The notes under the pieces were generated by a model. The model did no database searches. It was not told the origin of the DNA and saw only the letters and a list, made by a program, of their open reading frames with translations. From Artemisia argyi (taxonomy: Eukaryota; Streptophyta; Magnoliopsida; Asterales; Asteraceae), in the NCBI GenBank assembly GCA_030686995.1, contig CM060708.1, forward strand, positions 180,657,115 through 180,721,114: 64,000 bases of DNA. The letters run 5' to 3'. Position 1 is the first letter of the stretch. Each line of letters starts with the position of its first letter. The translations under genes and the position numbers were made by a program. Below, one piece after another: positions 8,852 to 20,116 of this stretch.

Positions 8852-11285
8852 TAACCCATGACCTTGAGTCTAGCTACAAGACTCGTAAATAAAGAAAAAC
8901 GCTTCTTGGGAGGCAACCCATGTTTTGTGTGATTTTTATTTTGTTTGATTGTTATTTGTTTCCGTATGCATGCTTTATTTTTATTGTTGGTAGGTCATGT
9001 TTCAAACTAAAATGGTGAAAATACTTTATTTTGTCGTTTGGCTTAGTCTTAACTTCATCCATAGGTATTTCGCAAAAGATAAGTGTAAGGGGAAACACCA
9101 AATATATTTTTAAGAAACAAACTCGATCATGATTCTCCACAATATTAAATGGACATGTGTATTCGAATTTGTTAGAGTCAAATGCCTGTATTGAGTCATA
9201 ATGATGTTTTGCAGGATTTTTCAGGTAGTAGGACAAAATTTTTCCTGAAATTTTCTGGAAACTTAACATAAAGATTTCTGCAGGTCACTTCTGACGGTGT
9301 CATGAAGAAACTCCTGACGGCGTCACGTGTAAAAATCTAGAAATTTTACCAGTTTTGTTTTTCTAACGGAGTCTTAAAGTTTTTGTCGAATCTTTAGTTT
9401 TATAATCTCCAGGAAATCTGCAAACAGCATTCCACAAGCATTATATCTTACAGTGTTTTCTAGGATTTGTTAGCATATATAGATTGCCGCCGATTTTACA
9501 CGAGGTTGCCTTGTTTGTTTTCTCAGGTTTAACAGGTTATGTTTGATAAGAAGATGATTTATATTCTGGAAGGGAAGCTTTGATTGTTCATTTTCTTGGA
9601 GGAAGATCTAACCTGGTTACCATATTATCCATACCGAGCGAATCAGGGGAGTATTTGATTTCATTCTTCTACCTGTTTTACTTTTACAATCTTTAATTGA
9701 ACATTGGGGACAATGTTCATCCTAAGTGTAAGGGGAGGGTAAAATGATGATACCTTATAGGATACACTTTCGCTTAAGTTTATTTGTTTGATGGTAGGTG
9801 TGTAATAAAACTATGAGAAATACTTGTTAGTGTAATTTTAGCGCCAAATTTAAAATTTTTTACAACATTTAGGAGTGAAACTTTAGCCATAGCAAGCGTC
9901 TTATGGATAGGAGTTGTATGACTTGCACAAAACCGACCATTCAGAAAAATTTTCAACCCAAATATGTGAGGTTCGCCTTTAGATTTGATAGGAAAAGCAT
10001 TTACTATTAGTGCTTATGAGTGTACCGGTAGCATTTAGATTCTAGAACTTGCGTTAGTGATGCATCCCGAGACCGCTAGTGAGACTACATTCGTGTAGTA
10101 GGATTTACTACATGATAAGAGGCATTAGGATCACCCTTGTGTTAAACCCGTATCATAATTACTTGACCATTTAAGTCATATTGCTTGGCTAGTTAAGTCA
10201 ACTAATTTTTCCCACACCCTTAGCGTTGTACTCATTTTTAGTACACGAAACCCTTAGTACACCCCTCCGAGCCTATCTTTTTGTTTCTAACTTTAAGCAT
10301 CTTACTTAAAGGAAGAATTTGTTACACCCCACTTAAATGTACAACCAAATCGCCTTAGCCTTCCGTGTATGCACTCATCTTTAGTGCATTATTGTTATTT
10401 GTTTAAACCCTTAGTTAATTATCTAATTGATTACATGGTTGCTAAGTCGAGTCATATCCTTGTACATATTATTTTGGGACGATTGGGACTCATGGGTAAA
10501 GTACTTATGATATGGATTAATGGGGAAGAACATCATATATTACCCCCATATGTGCGTTAATCTTAAAAGTACTCCAACTGTTTTGATTATCTTAATTCGA
10601 GTCAATAGATTAGTTTATTGTAAAGTATGTAAAAATTCAAGTGTAAGGGGAATGTTCATTCCCTATGATGTATTATTTTGGATGGTAGGGTAAGAGTGTA
10701 TGCAAAAAAAAATAGAAAAAGAAAAGAGAAAAAACATACGGACTGCCATCCCATTTCATTTTATGTTTGTTTTATGTTTTTGTTATTTTTGATTTATTAG
10801 CTTAAGTCGAGTCTAGTCTTGGCTTAGCAACGCCATATTGTACATGTAATTAACCAAGATTATTAACTCGCCTCTAGTAAAGATTGCCTTTATCCAACAA
10901 AACCGTGTATTCCATATCCCTACACCTAACGTTATAACCCTTTGAAAGACCTCTTTGATAGTTTATCCTAGGTGCTTACGCCATGTGGTGGAGGTTTGAT
11001 CCTTTCCCAAGCCTATGGTAATCTATTTTGCTATGACAGGTAGTGAGAGATGTTTTCCATTTCCATATTGTGATATATACTTTATTACACCCGAGAGATG
11101 TGAGTATCTAAACACTATTTGTTAGGTGCTAGTATATGACATCCGTGCTTGTCTTTGGTCTTTAGTGGAACGATTATTTGTTGTAGTTACTTTTATATTA
11201 GTGTTAAATGACCCCTAACTTGTATTTCGGCTAGAATAAAAGCGCATTTGCTTGACGACAAGCAAATCTCAAGTGTAAGGGTATA
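8852..11285 (+). mobile_element. Non-coding 3' interior of element D
   Basis: These 2.4 kb are AT-rich and without a supported frame. The string AAGTGTAAGGGG recurs (about 9078, 9727, 10639) and, as AAGTGTAAGGG, forms the purine tract right before the 3' LTR at 11270-11285. One copy of the LTR motif TGACGGCGTCA lies at 9315-9325, with a variant just before it at 9294. Confidence 0.65.
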
Positions 11286-12651
11286 TGATGAGGCAAAAAA
11301 TGACCCTTTTTAGGGGGTCATTTAAGCCGGAATTAGAATTTATTTGATCAAATATTGCCCTAAATCGTTCCTTTTGTGATTTTAGGTACTTTGTAAGTGA
11401 ATTATGGAAAAGGAAGCATTTTGGACGTTTTTTGGAGCATAAAAGTGAAGAAAACGGCAAAGTCTTGATTTTCCTTGCTGGAAACAGTACCTGACGGCGT
11501 CAAGAAGGAAAAGATGACGGCGTCAGGAGCAAAATGGATGACGGCCCAGAGAAAACGTGGCGGCGTCAGAACAAGGGCGTTAAGAGTAAATGTGGTGACG
11601 GCCTAGAACAAGATTACACATGACGGCGTCAGATCTGGATCTAGGTAATCCGAGAACTTTATTGGTGGCGAGATGACGGCGTCAGAATTTTACTCTTGAC
11701 GCCGTTACCTCGTGAAATCTATAAATACTTTTCTAATTTTCATTCATTAAAGGAGGAACTTGTGTGGAGAATTTTAGGGCCGAACATTATAAACTCTAGC
11801 CCGTTTGTAACAGTATTTTCAAGGGTTTTCACCCCTTGAAACCCTTCATGTTCAATTGAGATAAGTTTTCTTTCAATTCATTCAATATGTCTATGTGTTG
11901 TTTGAATATATCTTATGCTTGTCTTGATTTTAACATGCTAGGCTAGATCTTTTGTGTGTTTGCTTAGATGTAGTGAAACCTGGATGTTGATTATAGGTTG
12001 ATTGCTTGTTTATAGTTGTAATGGATGAATGATTTCAATGTTAAGCTTAAGAAAACTGGCAGATCTCCATTGTGTAACTTGCTTGAATGCATGAGCGAAT
12101 TCTAGTGATCCCATGTTAGGAGCTTCTTGCAGGCTCGACATAGGAGTGAAGTAGGAGCTTATAGAATTGGGGAAGTAAGTACGCCACCCCATGATTGATA
12201 TTAAGGAATATAACCCGTCATCCACGCAACTATGACAAGTAATTAACTTGTAAAAGATATCTAGGGAGTAGTGAAATCTAAGTAAACACAATTCTCCCAC
12301 ATATTGTTCACACCACTAGTTTAATTTAGTTTATTTACATTTTTGTCAATTTATTTTGATTGCATCTTTAGTTATTGGGTTTGTTGACTAGCAACTAATT
12401 CCGACCACTCCTCTAAAAACCGAGATTTTACTTGCTTTCATAAAATATAAAAATACAAAAAGAATTATCCCTCACCTATAGACCTAGTTTAGGCTTTCTA
12501 ATCCTAGCGACACTATTCCTGAGTTGAACGATCAATCCTCCGGTACTTATCACTATACTATACTACAACGATCAGGTACACTGCCTGGTGGGGGTTGTAA
12601 GCTTCTCGAGATCCCTCGAGAGGTAAAGCCTGGTGCAATTCCCATGCATCA
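11286..12651 (+). mobile_element. Element D, 3' LTR
   Basis: This 1366-bp copy of the LTR starts TGATGAGGC and ends CATGCATCA. Four intact TGACGGCGTCA motifs remain (11492, 11515, 11621, 11674); others are mutated, for example GTGGCGGCGTCA near 11559. It is followed by the target duplication GCAGG at 12652-12656. Confidence 0.85.
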
Positions 12652-12656
12652 GCAGG

Positions 12657-14465
12657 TACGAGGATCAGACGTGGCAGAGCACCGGACTAATCACAGGACG
12701 ACACATGTACAATATGACGAAACAAGCGTGTGTCAGTCCGAGGTAGCGCGTGTCAGAAGGAGGTAAGAGTGCACAGGCGTGCGTCAGTACGAGGTCACAG
12801 TACGCAGGTCCGCAGAAGCTTCTAGCATTCAGATCGACCAATGGGTGCGAGACACGTGGCATATATGACCTGTATTTGGGAAGGATCTAGAGAAGAGGAG
12901 CTGATATATATACACATTCGGATCACACAAAATTATTATTAGGAGTAGGTGTAGTAGTAGTATTATTTAGAGTAAGAGTAGTATTAGATTATTGTAGTAG
13001 GTTAAGCTTAATATTGTAATAGATTAGCTTATTTCAAGTGCATTTTGTAATCAACTTTTTAGATTTAATATTAATGAAGATGAAGATTTATTTTGGAGAT
13101 TTGAAGATCATTTTTTCTCTACTCCTACTCTTTCTTTTTCTTTTCTTATCTAATAAGTCATGAAAGCTTATTAGCTTTTTGTGGCTTATTTAGATTTAGC
13201 CCATTTAATTAACCCTCTTTTACTACTTTGATTTTAAAAAGCTTTTATAAACTTAGATCTAGTGTAGTTTATTTAGATATAGTTTTTTTATATATATATA
13301 AATCATTATTTTACTATTTTGTTTTAAATGCTTTTATTAACTTAGATCTACTTTTTATTTTACAAATTACTTTATAAAAAACAAAAAATATTTGATTTTC
13401 ATTAGTTTTTCTTTTATTAAAAGTTATCCATTAGATTATAACTCTAGATCTAGAATTTTTAGTTTAAAAAGTTTTCATTTCTATTAGTTGTTAGTTTATT
13501 TTCATTAAAGTTTGTAGATTTCTCAACCAATAAGCTCTTCCATAGCTTATTTAGTCATTATTATTGCTTATTCACTCTAACCTTTTATAAATTTTTGTTT
13601 TTTACTAGTTTCTCATCATTCTATATCTAAGGCCGGAGCTTAAGGGTCTCATAAGCTTACTTATTACTTAAAGTTTATAGTTTTTATAGCTTTTATAAAA
13701 CTAATTAGTGAGTAAAGTCACAAGCTTTATAATCTATTTAGTAATATAAAGTTTATATGGAAATAAGCTTTAGTGTTTGATAAGTTTATGAGATCGGGTG
13801 GTTTAATTCGTCTCATTTTCGCGGATCGGGTTCTAGTTTCTTTCCTTTTTCAATTTTTAGTTTAAATAATTAGTAGTGAATTATGTTTAAGTTTGTTAGA
13901 ATTATTATTGATGCTAGCTTAATTAATATGAGTATTGAGTAGATTGTTTTTATGCTTGTTGAGTAAATTGTTATGTAAATTAAGTGTGGTTTTATAAAAG
14001 TTAGACAATGTATTGATTAGTGGTTCTAAGTTACTTGGATTGAAATTTTGGTTATTTGAGTGGGCAAAAGCCGTGAATATAATTGGTTTTAATTTAGATA
14101 TTGATATCTCTTTATGAAATTGTTTTCAAAATAAACCAACGTTGTGAGAAAACGATTATTTATAAAAGATATTAATTCATCAATAGAGAACTAATTGAAA
14201 TAATAAACCACACTTAAGGATCGTGATGATTTGCTTAACAAGTATATCCTTTTATCATTTATCTATTATTTGCTTGATTATCATAGTTTAGTTGGTAATT
14301 TTTAGCTTATTTTCCCATCATATCACTTTTTCTAACTTTCACGACACGTTTCACGAACCGGGAATTCGAAATTCCATTCACACCTTCGTTGGGACACGAC
14401 CCGGGGAAATACATTCCAAAGCATTTCTTCGGAAAAATAAACCTATACTAAAAACGATTGAATCA
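12657..14465 (+). mobile_element. Gypsy element A1, 3' LTR, right part
   Basis: This continues the LTR interrupted at 4718. It holds a G-box (12853-12858), a TATA box TATATATA (12905-12912) and an AT-rich transcribed region. The end (CACGACACGTTTCACGAACC ... GATTGAATCA) matches the end of the F LTR (GATTTCACGAATCG ... CACGAATCA). The following CCCTG (14466-14470) should be A1's target duplication. The other copy lies left of the window. Confidence 0.75.
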
Positions 14466-15200
14466 CCCTGCAATATCATTAGTTTTTGTACCTGTAGTAA
14501 CGGGTACATAGTTCATAGACTGGGTCAAAGAATCAATATCAAACATCCAAATTGGACCTGTACCTGCAATATTAGCTTTATTCTCCAAAAAGTTTACATA
14601 CAAGTTTTCCTCAATATGTTTGGTCCTTAAATTGTATACTATAAATGCTTTATTAACCATAGAGTATCCAACAAAATAACCCTTGTCAGTTTTTCCATCA
14701 AACTTTCCTAAATGGTCTATGGTATTCAAAATGGTAACATGACACCCAAATGGTCTCATAAACTCTAAGGTGGGAGTTCTACCCCTAAAAAGCTCATAAG
14801 GTGTCTTGTTCTTTGACTGTACCACTAAAACCCTATTCTGTACATAACAAGCAGTGCTAACTTCTTCAGCCCAAAAATTCATAGGAAGTTTTGAGTCAGC
14901 CAACATAGTTCTAGCAGCTTCTATTAAAGTCCTATTTCTCCTTTCAGCAACCCCATTTTGCTGAGGAGTTCTAGGAACACTGTACTCCCTTTTAATACCT
15001 TTGACCTTACAGAAATCATCCATCACTCTATTTTTGAACTCTGTCCCATTATCCCATCTGATCATTTTAACCTTTTTGTCAACAAGGTTTTCTACCTCAG
15101 TAATAAAAGTCTTAAGGATGCCTGCTGTCTCATCCTTAGAGGCCAAAAAGAAAACCCAAGTAAATTTGCTATAGTCATCAGTTATAACAAAGACAGTACC
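14466..15200 (-). pseudogene. Copia element B, integrase core (truncated)
   Basis: The minus-strand frame 15146-14466 holds the integrase core of a Ty1-copia polyprotein. It has the second catalytic Asp in RWDNGTEFKN and the catalytic Glu in PQQNGVAERRNRTLIEAART, followed by FWAEEVSTACYVQNR and LGKFDGKTDKGYFVGY. The frame stops at a TGA supplied by the last bases of the A1 LTR, which was inserted here. A frameshift near 15190 separates it from the upstream part holding the first catalytic Asp (HMDLF near 15250). Reverse transcriptase must lie left of A1, outside the window. Confidence 0.85.
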
Positions 15201-15218
15201 TTTTGAAGTTTATACTAG

Positions 15219-15665
15219 TCACAGAAGTTGGACTAAACAAGTCCATATGCAACATGTAAAGTGGGTGAGTAATAGAATTTTGAGCTTTGGGCTTACAAGA
15301 AGCTCTGTGTTTTTCACCTTTGAGATATGCAACACAGGTTTGGTCATTCTAAAATCTTTTCGGGGCAAACCTCTTACCAAGCCATCTTTCACAATCATGT
15401 TGATGGTTTTGAAGTTAACATGACCAAGCTTCATATGCCATAACATGGATTCATCCAAAGTGGCTTTTGCAAGCAAGCAAGTAAGGTTCTGTTTGGGAAG
15501 AATGTTCTTCATATCAATACTGTATAAGTTGCCTTTTCTAGGAATTTTAAGCAATATCTGACTTTCATCAGGCAACTTATAATCCTTAGAAAGGACAAAG
15601 CATTCATTATCAGTAAAAAAAAACTTTGTTCTTCTTGTCACATATCTGTGAGACACTGAAGACAT
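15219..15665 (-). pseudogene. Copia element B, pre-integrase region
   Basis: The minus-strand frame carries the GAG-pre-integrase signature: DESMLWHMKLGHVNFKTI supplies the two His of the HHCC zinc site. After RKDF the frame shifts by one base. The expected second Cys partner region reads on in another frame, with one Cys replaced. It belongs to the same polyprotein as the integrase at 14466-15200. Confidence 0.75.
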
Positions 15666-15907
15666 TATACTTAGGGCTCTTTCAAATAGTACACATCTTC
15701 AAAATCCAAATTTCTAGTTTTGATAGTTCCTTTGCCAGAAATTTTACCACTAATACCTCCTCCAAAGCTGACATATTGTCCTTCAAATGGTATAAAGTTT
15801 GAGAGATACTAATTGCCAGTCATATGCCTTGAATATCCACTGTCAGAGTATCCTTGATCAGTCTTTATAGAATTTGGATGTCCCTACACATAAGATAATA
15901 GAAAAGT

Positions 15908-16717
15908 TTAGTTTCTCTTGGAGACCCAAGCCATGATTGACTTGGATCTGCCCTGTGTATCATTATAATTATATCTATCAAAGGTCATTGATACACCATT
16001 GGGATTGTTAGATGTATTAGTTCCTTTCGATCTCCATTCCCAACGTGTTGAGGCCTTCACAACATTTCCCATTTTTACCCTATTGTTATTCACAACACTA
16101 CCAATACTAACTTTTGGCCTGACAGTACAAACTGCTGGCTCATTTTTTTTTTTTTTTTTTGCTTTAAGAACCCATTTCATGCTATGAACAACCCTTTTCT
16201 CATAAAATGACCTTTTTCCTGTTTGTGCTGATTTAACAAAAATTGGTTTTGCACTTGTAACAGGTTGCCTTGGGTAAAAGATCTTGGTTGGACTAGCAAT
16301 ACAAGTTGATTGTTTTTGTACTGCTCTGGGAAACAAATTACTTTTGACATTAGGGTGATTGTTTCTTGTAAACATATTTTCATTTCCCTTTTGATTTGTA
16401 TTCCCTGAGACCCTGGTTTTCCCAAATACCACTCTTCTTCCCTGGTGGTAACCACAATAAGCATGCAAATGATCAAAGCTACCACAAATATAACATGCTT
16501 TATTATTCATAATGAAATTACTACCAAGTTGGTGAGATTTAAGATTATTCGAGTTCCTATAGTTTACCCTAGGACTTTTTGATCTAGATTTGGACCTATA
16601 CATCTCAACATACTTGATTGGTAAACTAGGTTGTTTAACTTGTTGTTTAGGTGACTTAGTTTCATTCCTAACAACCTTAGGTTCAAAAATTTCCTCTTTA
16701 ACTTTAACATTCAACAC
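15908..16717 (-). pseudogene. Copia element B, gag-to-protease linker region
   Basis: This 269-codon minus-strand frame includes a zinc-knuckle-like CYICGSFDHLHAYC and a basic, Ser/Asn-rich linker, and it ends with GRSKSIMAWVSKRN. That composition is typical of the region between gag and protease in this copia family. A run of A (T on the plus strand, 16143-16160) encodes KKKKK. Frames upstream (16718-17361) are broken by stops and shifts. Confidence 0.7.
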
Positions 16718-17361
16718 AACTTCATCTTTTCAGGATGAATCACTAGCACTTTCAAAAACATCATTCTTTGTCTCAACCTTTTCTTCATTACCACTTTTAA
16801 CAAATTTAGGGCCATAGTCAAAGGTTGGTTCTTGAAATTCTTCTAATCCTGTATGAGCCAAGTCTATGCATGGAGGTGCTGGGACACCTCCTAATGGTGG
16901 AGGAACTGACTTTGATCCTACACCTGACTTTGCCTTATTTACAACCTGTGATTTCCAAATTTTATCTATACTTTGAGACTGATAAGCAAGTGTATCACAA
17001 GTTAATTTAACTTTTTCATTACACTTCTTATATTTTTCAATCTCTTCTCTCGGGGCCTCATTAACAGCTATCTTATAGTCTAAATCTCTCTTTAAACAGC
17101 TATGTCATCATTATATTTAGACTCATTAGCCCTGTAATGTTCTAACTGTGCTTCTAAAACAGACAAGCATCTTTTATGATTAGACAAGTTATAGTTAGAA
17201 TCCATTAACTATGTCGCTTGTTTCTCTAATCGTTCCCTAAGTCTTTCACACTCTTTTAAAGCTTTATAAGATTTAGAACAACTATCATTAGAATGTACCT
17301 CAGAGTCATAGAAGGCCATAAAAGCAAACTCTGTTACTACCAATCCTGCTTTAGAAGATGC

Positions 17362-17627
17362 TTATTCTTCATCTGCCATAAAACTCCAATCATAACTAAC
17401 TCCATCAATAGCTAGCATGGCTTTTAGTTCTTCCACAGATGGCTCTTTCTTCTTTTCTTGCTTGTACCAAGTAGATATGTTATCTTGCTTCCTTGGTTTT
17501 CTGTATTCTCTAGCAAAATGTCCCAACTTATGACGGTTGAAACATTCTACTTTCTTCTTGTCAAATCCTGCAGTTTCATTACCATTTATGGTAATTTGCC
17601 TTCCAGTCCTTTGCCAGAACTTCTTAG
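17362..17627 (-). pseudogene. Copia element B, gag zinc-knuckle region (split by element C)
   Basis: Reading on the minus strand after the C insertion point the frame gives KFWQRTGRQITINGNETAGF and then CFNRHKLGHFAREY. This is the gag CCHC zinc knuckle with two of its Cys replaced (R and Y), so it is no longer functional. The other half of gag resumes at 25778. Confidence 0.75.
17623..17627. repeat. Target-site duplication of element C, left copy
   Basis: CTTAG precedes the 5' LTR and recurs at 25778-25782. Confidence 0.9.
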
Positions 17628-18416
17628 TGTTGGTTTTATAGACAAAATAATAATAGTCGTGTGTTAGGATCGAACTTGAGATTACGGGATTGCACACAAT
17701 ACGTATGAAGAGGAAATGTAATAATTATTTATAAAATGTTATACTTAATTATTAAACACAAAACAATTAAATAATAATTAGTATTATTGATTAATGACTA
17801 ATTAATTATTTAACGAAGATTAGGAAACTAATTGCTAGACTTTACATGGAAACAAAAGAAGGTTCCGGATCCCCTTGTGGGCTTCACAAACCGATCGGCC
17901 AAGGGAGGGATCCACCTCCTTTGTGCCTTGAGCTCCAAGTAATCTCTAGTATATAAGCAAACCCAAGGTTAAGAGTTTTCTCATAACTTGTACACACACA
18001 AATTGGGTTTTCTCTCCTTCTCTCTTTCTTTGGTCGATCCAAAACCGAACACCCCTAAGGGTTTCGTTTTTCATACATCAACAAAGGGTTTTGTGAATTA
18101 CTTGCATAATCTTTTCCTTGAATTAGTACGTGTGTACAAGAACGTAAATCAAACACACTATTGTTTGATTCTTGGATTGAATTACAAAACGGTAAGGGGT
18201 AATTCATATAATCCTTATAAACCCTAATTAGGGTTCATTGGTTCCGGAAGATTGCATTGATTCTTGTTCGGGCTAGAATCACTACGGTATGTTTACTATT
18301 TAAATTAATGATTAATTAATTACATGTTATTCGATCTATTATAATTGCTTCCGCTCATGCTCACTTTGATGTTCTTGGTATATTAATATGATTGTCATGA
18401 TATAATAATTCCAACA
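17628..18416 (+). mobile_element. Element C, 5' LTR
   Basis: This 789-bp LTR begins TGTTGGTTTTATAG and ends AATTCCAACA (TGTTGG...CCAACA inverted ends). A TATA box (TATATAAG) lies at 17950-17957. The downstream part contains a 79-codon open frame (17988-18227) that is duplicated exactly in the 3' LTR and is probably incidental. Confidence 0.95.
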
Positions 18417-18417
18417 G

Positions 18418-18431
18418 TGGCATCTAGAGCC
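18418..18431 (+). other. Primer-binding site of element C
   Basis: TGGCATCTAGAGCC follows the LTR end after one base. It is a variant of the initiator-methionine tRNA complement (TGGTATCAGAGC type). Confidence 0.7.
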
Positions 18432-20116
18432 GTTATAATGTGTAATTAATTATCGCAACGCATAAAATTGGATTTGATTCGAATAGTTACATGTTTTTTA
18501 GGGTTTGTGTTTTATTTTTCCCTAACCCTAATTTTTTGGTCGAATGACCTTTTAGGGTTTTTAGGGTTTAGTTTTTTATTTTATAAAATTGACTAGAAAC
18601 CCTAAGATGTCATGTAATTTTTATGCGTTTTAGTAAACGATCTTGGTGCAATTTGTTAATTGTTAAGCTAAATCCATGAAAAGTGCATGTTTGCATGGAT
18701 TTTTTTTATTGTGTTATTTAAATGGTTTAAATTGCTTATATATATTAATGGTTAAGTTATATATTAGAACATGTAAATTTTTAATAGATGTCGAATTGGG
18801 GAAGACTCCAATATTAAGTAATCAATTATGTGCTATGTGGTATTTATTTAATTTTGGCTTACGCAATCGATTTATCGATGTATGTGGCTCTTTTTCTAAG
18901 AAAAAGAAAGCCCTAATTGAATTAATACGTTTATACGCCTAGATTTGATTATTAATAGGATCTTTTAATAAGATTTGCATGTGGCTACATGTTTTATACA
19001 TATTTAATTGTTATGATTATGTATATGTGTTTATTTAGTTGTTTTATTTTTTTATTGCAAATTACTTGTTTTGTTTATTTATTGTGTTAGACATGTTTAT
19101 ATAAACGAAAAGGGTGATTTTTTGAATAGAAAAAATAATACGGACTAAATAATGGCGAAATTGTTTTGGTTTTTAAGAGTTAAAATTTCAAAGGATTGGT
19201 TGATTGATGTTTTTGTACGTAATGGTTAAATAGGCTCGACCGAAGTTTACACACTGTGTGATGGGTATAAGGATGGCAACGCATTAAATTGTGGCCTTAG
19301 AGAGACAACATTCATGTCTTAACGCTCGTTTGTGTGTAAATTAGACTTACCGAACAACCATTACATGTACATTGTCATCTTAAGGGTGAATAATCCACAA
19401 TTCCACAATGATTATCCGAAACACTATGCCTTCGGGCGTATGCAAAAGTACGATATAGTGGACGATAATTGATGGTTATTCTTTAATTGGTGAACCCGAT
19501 ACCTCAATCAAAACTTTGTTATTTTACTCTTAGCAAATTGGTAATAAAAATGTTTTGTAAAACCAATGTTATGAAGTTGTATGCATGCTTCTTCATACAT
19601 TATTTTGAACACATCAAAATAATTATACCCTTATAAATTAAGTTGAATGCCATCTAATTAAGAACACTTGAAGTTGTAATTTACGTCATAGTGAGACTTG
19701 GCGAGATTGCAATGGAAAGGTAAATTTCATAAATTCATTGCTAGCAGATCAACTGATGTAATGGATTTATGAGTTTACAGTTTTTAAGTTAGACGACTTA
19801 AATTGGGTAGGAAGTGAGACTTGGACTCAAGGCATTAAGATGGGGACTAAACATGCTTACAATACAAATGTTTTGTGATTGTAAATCCCATAAATCTAGG
19901 AATTGGACAAATGTTATGCCAATTACTTGTACGACAAGTTACCTCATATTATACTTTCATTACTAGCAGATCAACTGAATGTGATGGAACTATGTTTATG
20001 GAGGATCCTAGTTTTCAAGATTATTCTATGGATTTATTTTCCTTGGGTATTTTAATTTTCTTGAAAAATTGTATTATCAAAAATACTAATGTTTTGAACT
20101 TTCTTTATCTGTAGAA
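18432..20116 (+). mobile_element. Element C leader region
   Basis: This is a long 5' leader of about 1.7 kb between the primer-binding site and gag. It is AT-rich and has no supported gene; the frames at 18676-18942 and 19875-20114 have no recognisable domain. Two strings recur in it: AGTGAGACTTGG (near 19690 and 19815) and TAGCAGATCAACTGA (near 19742 and 19964). This suggests an old partial duplication. Confidence 0.6.

Larger units (their letters stand above)
4719..12651 (+). mobile_element. Element D: gag-protease-only gypsy-type LTR element
   Basis: This is a complete LTR element of 7933 bp with two LTRs, a primer-binding site, gag, protease and a perfect 5-bp target duplication. It is inserted in the LTR of A1. 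Between the protease and the 3' LTR there are 2.4 kb with no RT, RNase H or integrase motif in any frame. The element was therefore non-autonomous and would have needed pol proteins from a related gypsy element such as an Athila/Tat relative. A second family member, G, starts at 62634. Confidence 0.85.

Noticed and set aside
17988..18227. 79-codon frame in element C LTRs (also at 25349-25588)
   Set aside because: Identical in both LTRs because the LTRs are identical. No domain, and it lies in the transcribed leader, so it is probably incidental.
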